From Chinchilla lanigera (lineage: Eukaryota; Chordata; Mammalia; Rodentia; Chinchillidae), in assembly GCF_000276665.1 (NCBI RefSeq), contig NW_004955425.1, positions 25,838,377 to 25,902,376 on the forward strand: a stretch of DNA of 64,000 nt, written 5' to 3'. This document shows, in pieces, positions 14,001-26,000 of the stretch. Below the pieces are notes generated by a model. It had not been told where the DNA came from. It saw only the letters and a program-made list of their open reading frames with translations, and did no database searches. Position numbers and translations under genes: made by a program. Positions within the stretch are counted from its first letter, which is position 1, and the number at the start of each line of letters is the position of its first letter.

Positions 14001-17000
14001 TGTGTGTTTTTGTTTTTGTTTTGCTTGAGACAGGGTCTCACTGTGTAGGTCAGGCTGGCCTGGAGCTCATCGCTCCTCCTGTCTCAGCCTCGCGAGTGCT
14101 GGGATTCCAGGCCATGTACCACCATGCCCAGTTTATTCTAGTTATTTTTAAAATGAAAACATTTATAAGGACTCATGTATTATTAAAACATTGCACTGTA
14201 AGATATTACCATATTCTGTGTTCCAGGAAGCTGCACCACACCATTACTCTGTGGTGTCGTTTCTTTTCCAGACATCTGTAAGAATATACTTAGATGGTTT
14301 TGAGGGGTAGTGACTTTTTCTTTCTCTTGTTTAGATGCATACAAGTTTATTTTTTGTCTAACTTTCAGGGAGTCACGTTAGGTTCCTATTTGAGGAAGTG
14401 AAAGCATTACTTTCTTCTGCACCTATGGTATGTAACTTAATTCATAAAATGAGGCCTTGGCAACAAATAAAAAACTGATGTGTGTTTTAGGAAAATGACA
14501 CATTATTCCCTTTGATGGGCCCAGGTGGTCACTTGTATTCACAAGAACCGTAGGTGCTAAATCCATAACTTTTTTGTTCGTTTGTTTTCTTTTTGACACA
14601 GGGTTTCACTATGCAGTTCAGGCTGGCTTTAAACTCATTTTGTAGGCTAGGCGGGCCTTGAACTCACAATGATCCTCCTGCCTCAGCCTTCTGAGTACTG
14701 GGATTACAGATGTGCGTCACCACACCCAGCCTAAATCTGTAACTTTTGTGTTATATACAGCACTAAAGACTTAAAGGAAAGCACTTAATGAAAGTTAAAG
14801 ATTGTTAACAGTGTTCACAGTGGCAAAGTCTGATATTTTAGTCTTTCCATTTGAGTATGCAATATGTAACAAAAGCTTATTTGCAAAAACAGTTTATAAA
14901 AGGGTGAAAACTGCAGAGAAAGGCTTCATAGTGATATAGGAAAAGAAAAACTCCCAACCTGAATGATATCTGGGACGAGTTCATGTTCTGTAAAGTTGAA
15001 GAATGAATTTTAGGAACAACAGAGGTTAAGAGCAGAATATATTTATTGAGGGAAAGAAAAGAAAGCTTCTATCCAAGAGAGGGTCAGAAGAGGGGCCCAC
15101 CCAAGACTCTGTCTTTTCTAGGGACTTTTATAGAGCAAAACCACGAGGTGAGGCGGGTCCAAGGTGGGGGAAAATGGACAAAACTATGGTCAGCCAGTAA
15201 GAATTGTTCAGGTAAAATTGATTAAATTGGGATCAAATGGAGAAGCAGGTCATGTAGCAAGCCGGCATGAAGAGAACAGGGGCTGGCTTTTCCTGTAAGG
15301 GGTTGGGTCAGGGACTCTTCAAGGTGATCACCACTTATTTAAGAGTATCAATCCCTGAGGTTTATCCCTTGGGAGGTAAGTGAGTGTGTTTGTTTAATCT
15401 TTAGTCTTGAGATCTGGCCTGAAGCAAGTACTACCTCTCCATTTGTAAGGTGTCTTGTCTTTCATACTAGGTCCTTCGAGGGCCTGGCCCTATCTGCCTA
15501 TAATATTTCTGTCTAACTCAGCTGCCTATAACAATAGGGACAAAGAAAAGTATCAAAGAATTATTATAGGTAAGCATTTTTTGTTTGTTTGTTTGTTTTG
15601 GTTTGCTTGTTTGTTTTTTGAGATAGGGTCTTGCTATGCAGTTCAGGCTGGCCTCAAACTCACTGTATAGACCTGGCCGGCCTTGAACCTCGAACTCAAG
15701 GTCATCTTCCTGCCTTAGTCTCTCAAGTGCTGGGATTACAGGCATGTGCCACCACACTTGGCCTGTAGAGCAGCAGTTTTGTAATTGTTACATTGCATGT
15801 TTTCGCTCATGCATACCATTCCGAATTCACTCACCTCAGGCATAGAACTTGGCATTCAGTCTCCATCTCAGTTGTAGTTAGTGTCGGATTAATAATCCGT
15901 TTCTGTCCAGGGTGAACAGGTCCCAAGAATGAGGTACCTGCGGATGAATAGAAAAGTAAGAGAAACAAGAAAAACAAGAGAGGCATAATTCTGGGATCAG
16001 GGAGTTTACAGCCTCTTCGACTGCAGCTTCAATTACCATTTTCAGTAACCTTTTATTGAGAAAGAACAAAGGCAGCAGAGGAATGGGAGGATGTCAACTG
16101 TTTTAGCAAGGACAATACCACTCAATTATCATAGGAATGAGACTAATTAGCCATCATGTTATCATTCTTTTGGGCATATCTTAGCAAAGCATCTAGTGTT
16201 GTCCCTGGGGCTTTCAATGCTTTTGCTAGACTTCCTCCAGAACCCAACAGTCATGGCTTGCTCAGGCCTAAGGCAGTACATTGAAAGAATAACTAAAGAA
16301 TGTCCTTTTCCACAAGTTAGCACTGAGGATTGAGACACACATGCTGTAGTTCATTTTCTTTTGCTGGTAACACAATACCACAGACTGTATTCATTATAAG
16401 AGGTTTATTTTGGCTTACAGTTCTTAGGACTGGGGGCTGCACTGGGTGATGGCCATCTTGCTGGCAAGTCCCATGTGCAGGCATTGCTGGTGAGGAACAG
16501 GAAGCATACCTAGTCAGACTAGAGACTCCCTCTCAAGACAGCGCATTCACCTAACCTGTTCACCCGCTCATAAGGTCGTGTTCCCGATCACTCCTGAAGG
16601 GTCCACCTCGTCCCACATCTTACGGTGGTGTTAAATTTCAGTGTGAATTTTGGAGGGGACAAACCATATTCAAACTGTAGCATTTAAAATTATTTTAATG
16701 GTTACCAGAGCAAAAATGTTTCTTTTGAAGAATTTGCCTAGGCCAGAAGGTAAAAAATATAAAAATAACAATTTAAGTACCTTCTTTGGGAAACTTCCCA
16801 ACCAGATCAGCCCTGTTTTGAAGCTCATTGTCAATAAGCCCCCACTATGAGCCTTTAATTGGTTGATAACGTGTCCTTAATATAAATAGGCAGTCATAGT
16901 TAAAGAAAAGCACTTACATGAAAGATGGAGATAAAAAGAGTATAACAGCAGGTTGGAGGAAGACATACATACAAAACAACCACCACCACCCCCAGATAAA

Positions 17001-20000
17001 CTTGATAGTTTTGGAAAAATGAGAGTACTCACTGAATTTATCAAATGAGATGAGATCATGACATACTTAAAAGGATGTTTGTTGAACTCTTGGTTATTAA
17101 AATTTCAAGATAAGGAGGATAAAACTCAGGAATTTCAAGATAAGGAGGATAAAATTCAGGAATTGAAGGAGAACAAAAAAAATAACCTGTGATGGTAGGA
17201 AAGAAAAAAATACAAGCTCAATCTAAACAGATATGTCAAAAGAAGAGAAGGAAAAACTGGAGAGAAAAACCTTCAGAACTACAGAATGTGCATTCCCAGG
17301 TTCAGTATCCATCACAATGAATAAAAGCGCATCTATACCAGGGAAGATCATTGTGAAATTTCAGAGCATATGGGTTACAGAAAAGACTTCCTAGGCTTTC
17401 AGAGAGTGAGAGAAAAATTTATATAAAAGACACAATGTAAGAATGTTAGATTTCCAAGCACAGTACTTTTAAGACTCTGAGGGAAAATGATGTCCGGTGT
17501 AGTTTTTTACCTAGTCAAATTATCAGTGGAGTTTAAAAGTAAAATAAAGCAATTTCTAGATGGCAACCTCACAGTAATTTGCTCTTCATGCATCATTTTC
17601 AGGAAATGAGTAGAGTTTATACTCAGTTAAAATAGGAAATTAAATTAGGGGAGAGAGGTATCAAATCAGGAAACTAAGATAAAAGAGGAAGAAGGTATCC
17701 CCAAACCAGCTTTGTTATTCTGAGCTAGCTCTTTCCAATGTGGTAGCCACTAACTTATGTTGCAATGCAGAAAAAAAGAAACAACCATGGTATGCTACGT
17801 GGCTCCAGTATCAAAACCATTTGTACAGTCATAATGTGAAAACCAAAACTCTATTTTGGTGTGGATGGGAAAGTGTGTTTATACTGGAATTGAGACTGGG
17901 GTCTGTGAATGTATATAAGAGTTAAATTTTCATCTTTCACACTGGGAAGTCAGTTGATTAGGCCTAAAATAGAAAATCAAGATGTAGTAAATTATTTAGA
18001 AATATAAAAATAGATACTAAAAAGATCAGTTAAATGCTTTCAAAGCATTTGTTTTTGGGGCGTGGAAAGTGTGTTGCATATAGAGGTCAGGAAGATGGGC
18101 ATAGCATTGCTTTTTCTCAACAAGTCTTCTAAGGCTATTATACACTAAGCATTCACAACTTTGGTTAAAGCAAAAAGTAAACATTTAAAAAATGGAGCTA
18201 TACCCAGAGTGAAATCAGTGCCTACCAAAAATTAGCTGAATTTTATTAATCTTCTAAGGGTCTGTATGGATCAGGGCTGTCTGTTTAAAGGGCTGTGCTG
18301 ACTGAGAAACTAATAAAAGTCTTACAGTCTTGTTAAAAATAAAAACCACTGGTTATTCAGTGGAAATTTTATGACTTTTCCACCTGTGTCAAGAAATAAT
18401 ACATAAATGTGAACAAGCTGGAGAAAAAAACAAAATTGAAGATACTAACTAGCATTAGTTGCTGTCTTGGAAATACCCATTATATTTTGGCTTCAGCTGT
18501 GAACCATCTTATCTACTGTGAAGACCTGTAGTTTGGAGAAGCATAGTCTAGTCAACAACTGCTATAAATTACATTCACTCACAAAAGGGTTTTGTTTTTT
18601 TTTTTTTTTTTTGGTTTTTCTCCGCTACCGGGAACCGAACTCACGACCTTGCGCTTGCCAGGCAGGCGCTTTGCCGCTGAGCTAAATCCCCAGCCCCTCA
18701 AAAGAGTTTTATGATTAGTACTGAGGTACATTTTTGGTTTTTATAATCTGTATATGAAATAATACATATGCAACAGAGCTGCTTTTCTTCTCATTTGGGA
18801 GTCTGAACTTTATGTTTTTGAACACACATTTCCTGCTTACTAAAATCCTTTTAAGATTATTTTTATGAGTAACAAACACTGTGATACAAAGTGGTAGAGA
18901 TTGATAGTATAGCTGAACGTAAAATGTAGCTGAAGTTTGTGTTGAAGGCTCAAGGTTGTATGTTCAGGACTTAAGTGACCAGGTATAGTGCTTTCCCTAG
19001 GAAAATGAGCAAAGCCCAGACTATTCTGTAGGTAGGGTTGTGTTCTTGGAATGAAATAGGTTCTTTGTTCAAGTTTAATTATGTAGAAAAGCACATGCTT
19101 TCAGTAGGCATTCTGTTTATTGGGGAGATAAGCATGACTCAGTGGAGTCACAAAGATAGCGAACTGGTCATGAGTTCAGCTCAAAGCACCAAAATCTAGG
19201 GGATAAGGCAAAAAACAAAGATAGTTAGCACCTAACCATAATTCAGGTTGATAAGCAATATATTTGAGGGATCAACACTTTTAATCATTGAAGTTAATTT
19301 TGCTTAGAGGAAGGTGTCACTGAGAAAGTGATACTTTAAGTGTGTCTTTGGAGGGTAAATAGTTGGAGAAGCAAGGTTGGGGAAGAACAGTCTTCATAGA
19401 TATGTACGGGATGTGGATACATAAAGGAGGGCACGGAGTCATGAAAATTCAGGGTGTGTTTCGACTATATCCTAAATAAGCTGGTGGGACTAAAAAGTAG
19501 AAGTGAAGACAAAGGTCGCGCTGTGAAGGACTTTGTCATACTGCACTGTTTGGCATTTTACTAGCCAGAAAGATATCAAAGAGCTTTATGTAGCAGTAAC
19601 ATGACTAAGTATTTTTTTCATTAATAATTGTTTACAGTAAATTATTGCATTGCTCCTGAGGAGTTGGTACCTGTGCATAACGCATCTTAATTCTTTTCTG
19701 TTTATCTTCTTCCTTCCTCTCCTTCCTTGCTCCCTCCATGGTCCCCTTCCCTTTTGCAAAATGTCTCTGTCTGTGTTTTCTATTACCTGTTTTTTATTTT
19801 GCTCTTTATTTATATTTTGGGTTTCTCATATAAGAGAAATTATGTGATATTTAAGCTTGTGTGTCTGATTTATTTCAGTTAACATTGTGCTTTCAAGGTG
19901 CATCTATTTTCCTGTATATGACTGAAGTTTATCCTTCTTTATGGCAGAGTAGTACTATGTTGTGTGTAAATACTACATTTTCTTTATCTAATCATCTATT

Positions 20001-23000
20001 GATGGGCATATAGGCTATTTGCAGGATTTAGGTATTATGAATTGTGTTGCTGTAAACATGGGTATGCATGTATCACTGTAATCTGCTGCCTGTAACTCTG
20101 TGGAAGATACTTTGTGGAGAGTAGCTGGGTCAAATGGGATTTCTGTTGTTAGTTTTTTGAGAATCTCCATATTGATTTCTTTTTTTTTTTTTTTTTTGGT
20201 TTTTCTCTGGTACCGGGAACCGAACTCACGACTTTGCGCTTGCCAGGCAGGCGCTTTTGCAGCTGAGCTAAATCCCCAGCTCCATATTGATTTCTGTAGT
20301 GCTTATAGTAGTTTATATCCCCACCAACAATGTCTTTTTTCCCACAGCTTTGCCAGCCTTTGTTGTTACTGGTTTTCTTGATGGTAGCTAATTTTCTAGA
20401 GTAAGGAGGCATGTCAGTGTTTTTTTTTGGAAGGGGGTACTGGGAATTGAACTTAGGACTTCACAATTCCAGGCAAGCAATGTGCCACTGATCTAAATCC
20501 CCAGCCCCTAAGTGTTGTTTTAATGTGCATTTCTCTAATAGCCAGAGATGTTAAACATTTCTTCATGTGTTTATTTACTGGCCATTTGTACTTCTTCTAA
20601 TAAGTATTTCAGTAGCCTGTATTTTGTTTGGGTCTTTTATTTTAGGGAGTCTTACTTTTTTTGAGTTCTTTGTACTAGATATTAGTCCTATGAGGTTTGG
20701 CTGACAAAAAATGTTTTCCCATTCTTTGGCTTGTCTCTTCACTCTCTTCACTCTGTTGTTTTCTTTGTTTTACAGATGCTTTTAAATTTGATATCCTATT
20801 TATTGATTCTGGATGTTATTTCTTGTGCCATTGGGGTTCTGAACAGAAAGTCCTTACCTATGTCCCTGTGTTCAATAGTTTTACCTATTTCATCTTCCAG
20901 TAGACTGTTTCTGTTTTAATGTGTAGTTCTTTGATCTGTTTTAATTTTAGTTTAGTATGTGGTGGTGGATGTGGGTCTAGCTCGAATTCTCAGTGATTCT
21001 CCTGCCTCTGCCTCCTGAGTGCTGGGATTATAGGAACGCACCACCACACCCAGTGGTGAGTTCATTATTGGTGTACAGGAGTGTTACTTATTTTTGTGTG
21101 TTGATAATTTTTTTTATGAGTCAAGTTCTTACTATGCATGATAGGCTGCCCTTGACTCACTGTGTAGCCTGGATTGGCCTTGAACGTACTGTGATCTCCT
21201 ACCTCAGCCTCCTGATTGCTGGGATTACATTTATGTGCTACAATGCCCAGTTTGTCTGTTGATTTTATATCCTGCTACATTGCTGAATTTGGTTATTAAG
21301 AGTCTTTTGTGGAATTTTTTGTGGTCTCCTATAAAGAGGATCATGTCACCAGCAAATAATGATAATTTGACTTCTTCTTTTCCTAAACATATCCTTTCTT
21401 TTTTCTGATTGCTCTGGCTAATGTTTTGTAATATATTGAACAGGAGTGATGAGAGTGGACATCCTTGTCTTGTTCCTTATTTTAGAGTGAAAGCTTTCAG
21501 CTTTTTTCCATTTAATATGATGTTGATGGTAGGTTTGTCATAAATGGCTTTTTTCAGATTGAGATAAGGTCTTCTTTTTTTTGTTTTGGTACCGGGAATT
21601 GAACTCAGGACCTTGTGCTTGCCAGGCAGGTGCTGTGCCACTGAGCTACATCCCTGGTGCGAGATAAGGTCCTTTCATATTTTCATACCTATTTTCTTCA
21701 GAGTTTTTACTGTGAATGATTTTTGTCAAAGGCTTTTTTTACATCTGTTGTGATGATTGTGTTTTTTTGGTCCTTGTGTCTCTATGTGATGGAATGTATT
21801 TATGGATTTGTATAGGTTGGGCCATCCCAAGTAGGGATAAAACCTGTTTGGTCATGATGTATGCTGTTTTTGATGATTCGTTACATTTTGTTTGCCAGTA
21901 TCTTGTTGAGGATTTTTGCAATTGTGTTTAGTTTAAAGAGGTTGACCTGTAGTTCTCTTTTTTCGGTTAGGTCGTTTTTTGTTTTGTTTTGTTTTGTTTT
22001 TGTCTTTTTAAGACAGGGTCTTGATATGCAGCTTAGGCTGGCCTTGAGCTCACTTTGTAGCCCAGACTGGCCTCAAACTCGCTGTGCCATCACGCCTGGC
22101 CTTTGGTTTTGAATCGTGGTAATTGGTAGTTTCCAGGAATGACTTTGAAGAGTGTTCCTTTCCTTTCAGTTTCGTTAAAGAGTGAAGAGTGTTGGAGTTA
22201 GAGCTTCCTAAAGTTCAGGTGAATTGTAGAATTCAGTGAAAGAACCATTGGGTCCTGAGCTTTTCTTAGTTGGTAGGCCTTTTGTTTTTGCTTTGTTTCA
22301 TTTTGTTGAGACAGGGCCTCACTGTGCAGTTCAAAATGACCTTGAACTCACTTTGTACCCCAGACTGACCTTGAACTCCCAGCAATCCTCTAGCCTCAGC
22401 CTCCCAAGTGCTGGGATTATAGGCATGCGCCACTATGCCTGGCATAGTTGGTAGGCTTTTTAATTACTGCTTTAATTTCATTGCCTCTTACTGGCTTACT
22501 GTATCACTTATTTAGGATTACTTATTTAGGATTTTTCTGTCTTCTTGGCTCAGTTTTGGTCATTCCTGTTTATCTAGAAATTTATCCATTCCTTTTTTTT
22601 TTTGTCTTTTTGAGACAGGGTCTTGCTATGCAGTTCAGGCTGGCCTTGAGCTCACTTTGTAGCCCAGGCTGGCCTAGAACTCTCAATGATCCTCCTGCCT
22701 CAGCCTCCCGAGTGCTGGGATTACAGGCGTGCGCCCCCACGCCCGGCCTCATCCATTTCTTCTAAATCTTTCAATTTATTGGAATATAGGTTTTCAAAGT
22801 AGTTATTAATAATCTTCTGGATTTCAACAGTGCCCATTAGGATTTCATCTTTTTCATTTTAAAAGAAGAACTGTCTTTTGAAGTCATGGAAGTCATTAAA
22901 GGAGCTGTTTTAGTAATCCATTTGAGAGAAGGACCCAAACTAGGAAAGTAGCAGTAGGAATAGAGAGAGAAACATACACAAGGGAGATAGGTTTTCCAGT

Positions 23001-26000
23001 GGACAGAGTATAGTGACTCCATTTCCTGTTTGTAGAGAGGCAGGGAGAAGGAGCCAGAGATAATCTGGGTAGTTTGGCTCCTGTGCCTCAGTATTGGTAA
23101 GAAGTAGTTGACTAAGACTGTGATACAAAGGGAGGAGTAGATTGTAATACTGAGTTATGCTTAGCCTCAGATCAATATTTCCGTGGCTCGTCTAACTAGT
23201 CATATGTAGTTGGAACTATGTTAGAGGACATGGGGGAGCTGTGCCTGTTTATGTGGACCCCAAATCAATGTAATTTTTCATTGTGGATAAAATGGGTCAG
23301 AACTGTTATTTGAAGTGAGTATGTACATTGTGAATATTAATGTGAGGGTGTATATTACTGAAAACAGCCTGAGGTGACTAAACACTAGAGAGGAGTCTCC
23401 CAGCTAAGAGAACTGTCCTGTGAAGAGCAACCAGAAGTTGAAAGGAAATGTTAATATGTCGGGAGATAAGATAAAGAGGAAGGTTAGCTGAGGCTGATAG
23501 TGGTTCACCAAAAACTTATGCTTCTTTTCCATTATTGAAGTGACTGACCAGCAGCTGCCCAGTCAGGGATTATGGTTTGTAGTCACTGTCACATCTATGT
23601 AGGTCTGGTTCTTCCCAAAATAATAAAAGAAATGATGTGCGTGACTTCTGGTTAAGGTGGTTTAAGGGGTCTTCCTTTTCTTCGTCTGTCTGCTGAATGC
23701 AGAGGACCTTGAGGACACGGGATGGGGAAGCCACAACTTAAGGAAGCTGGGTTCCTGTGCTGATCTTTCTCCCTAGTAGCCCAGAAACCTGGGCTCCCCA
23801 GATTTGCATCCTTATTAGCCTATTTCAACCAGGAGAACACAGAACATATGACACTGTGCTAAACCTACGAGGCTGGGCAGTTTCCACTTTGGTGCTCTTG
23901 GTCTGGTCACCTTGTGAGAAATAGGACTGCCTCAAGATCACTCAGCAGCCAGCACAGATGCCTGCCAGGGTGCAGGGGCAGCTGGTACCATATGAGCTCT
24001 CAGACAGTGAGATTTATTGAGAAAGTGGTGTACATGGGGAGGAGTTTTGTGGTTGTCTGCAAAATCTGATTATAGATGGTTTGTTAGAGTTACATGCATA
24101 AATTGCTATTTTGTTTTATTTACATTTTAACTTCGAGTATTTCTAACCATTTACCCATGTAAGTATATGGTTAATATATTCTCAGTGGTGCAACTGTCCC
24201 CATTACCAATTTTAGGTAATTTTCATCATCCCAAAAAGAAACTCAGTATTCATTAGCAATCATCCCACATTTCCTCCTCACTTACCAGGCCCACAGCCCT
24301 CAGCAATCACTAATTGCTGAATAGTCATGTAAATAGATTCATATAGCATGCAGGTTGCTGTGTCTGGCTGCTTTTGCTTTGCATATTTTCGCATCTCATC
24401 TATATTACAGCATATGCCCGTGCTTCATTCCTTTTTTATGATCAAATAATATTCCCTTGCATAAGACAACTATTTTATCTTCATTAGTTGATGGACTTCT
24501 GGGCTTTTTGGCTATTTTTATAATGCTACTGTGAACAGTGTACAAGTGTTTACATTGTGAATGTCACTTTTCTTGGAGTATATTTGTAGTAATGGAATTG
24601 CCGTATCCTATGGTAACTCTGTTTGAGGAACTGCCACTGTTTTCGTGTGCCATTCTAACATCCTTAGCCAGCCGTGTATGTTGGTTGCAGTTTCTCCACA
24701 TCTTGACTGACATCTGTTCTTATCTGTCCTACTGATTATACCCAGTTCAGTAGGTGTGAAGGTGCGTGCCATTGTCATTTTGACCTGCAGTTCCAGAAGA
24801 GTAATGGATGTTGAGCATCATTTTATGTCTTTATTGGCCATTTGTATATCTTTAAAGAAATACTTACTCAAATCACTTGCCCATTTTTAATTGGGTTACA
24901 TAGGGTTTGGGGAAATATTCTTTCCAGCTTTATTGTGGTATAACTGATAAAAAATTGCCCCATTTAAAATTTTACAAATTGTTGTGTATGACTATTGAAA
25001 CCATCACCACAATCAAGGTATAAGCATACCTGTATCTTTTTTTTTTTTGCCTTTGCACCTTCTGGATACAGTTTTTAAAAAAACAGATCACATACATACT
25101 AGGAACTGGAACTGGATCCAGGCTGGTACCACTTGATCCCCTAAGAATTTCCCAACCAAGGTGGATTTATTTATACAAAATATCAGAGAAAAAAAATGAG
25201 GCAAGGCAGTGCTAGCAAGGAGTAGTCACTTAGCAGAGAAGGAGTTGGTGACAGCACCAGCGGGTCAGGTCATGCCTCCTTCTCGTAAGTGCGAACACAG
25301 ACTGCATTGCCGAGGGTGAAAGTCAGGATGAGTTTCCCATCAATTAGCTTTTGCACCAGTGTTGACTTGCCCGCCCCACTTCTGCACGTGGACAAGTTTT
25401 CCTCCATCCAGCATCACAATGGACTTGACATTCCTGTCATCAGCTGTCTTCTCATCAAATTCCACCCCCAGGTCAAAGTTGATCTCTATTCTTGAAGGTG
25501 TTTTTATGATGATAGTGTTACCATTCTTTTCGATGACTGTGGTAGGCTGGTTATGCAGGCCACCTGTCTGGTAGTGAAGCCCACGCCGAGTGACTTCATG
25601 TAGTCATCACAATTCTTGCTGTCCACTGGCTTCCACGTCCCCATGAAGGCTTCCACCATGATGAAGCTGGGCTAGGCTGAGAGAAACTGTGAAAAGGATG
25701 GTGTACTGGGACTCCACAACGGCTGCTTGTGTCCCGAGCTGCCGCTTTCTCTCTTTTTTTTTTAACATACCTATACCTTGAAAAGTTTCTTTTTGCTCTT
25801 TTATAATTTTTATTCTTCTCTAACCCTTTTTTTCTCCAAGCACACACTTATCTGCTGCTCATTACTGTTGATTAGAATTTTTTTTCTAGAATTTTATATG
25901 AATGGGGACATACAGTATGTATGCACCTTCTTTTTTTTGTAATATTGGAGGGGAGATTTGGGGTGCTTTTACTCAGCACAGTTAATTTGCATGCCATAAA

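Larger units (their letters stand above)
19640..22860 (-). mobile_element. L1 fragment, antisense, split by SINEs
   Basis: Read on the - strand this is LINE-1 ORF2 from the reverse-transcriptase region to the C-terminus, followed by the 3' UTR at the left end. Typical strings on the + strand are TCCCCACCAACAATG (20320s), GAGAATCTCCATATTGATTT, and GAACAGGAGTGATGAGAGTG with CATCCTTGTCTTGTTCC. The frame is broken by stops and indels and interrupted by at least three ID and five B1 insertions. It is 5'-truncated and dead. ORF2 would encode endonuclease and reverse transcriptase for retrotransposition. Confidence 0.9.

Noticed and set aside
22448..22765. 105-codon + strand frame with a run of Phe and Leu
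   Set aside because: It is the reverse complement of L1 and B1 sequence read by chance.
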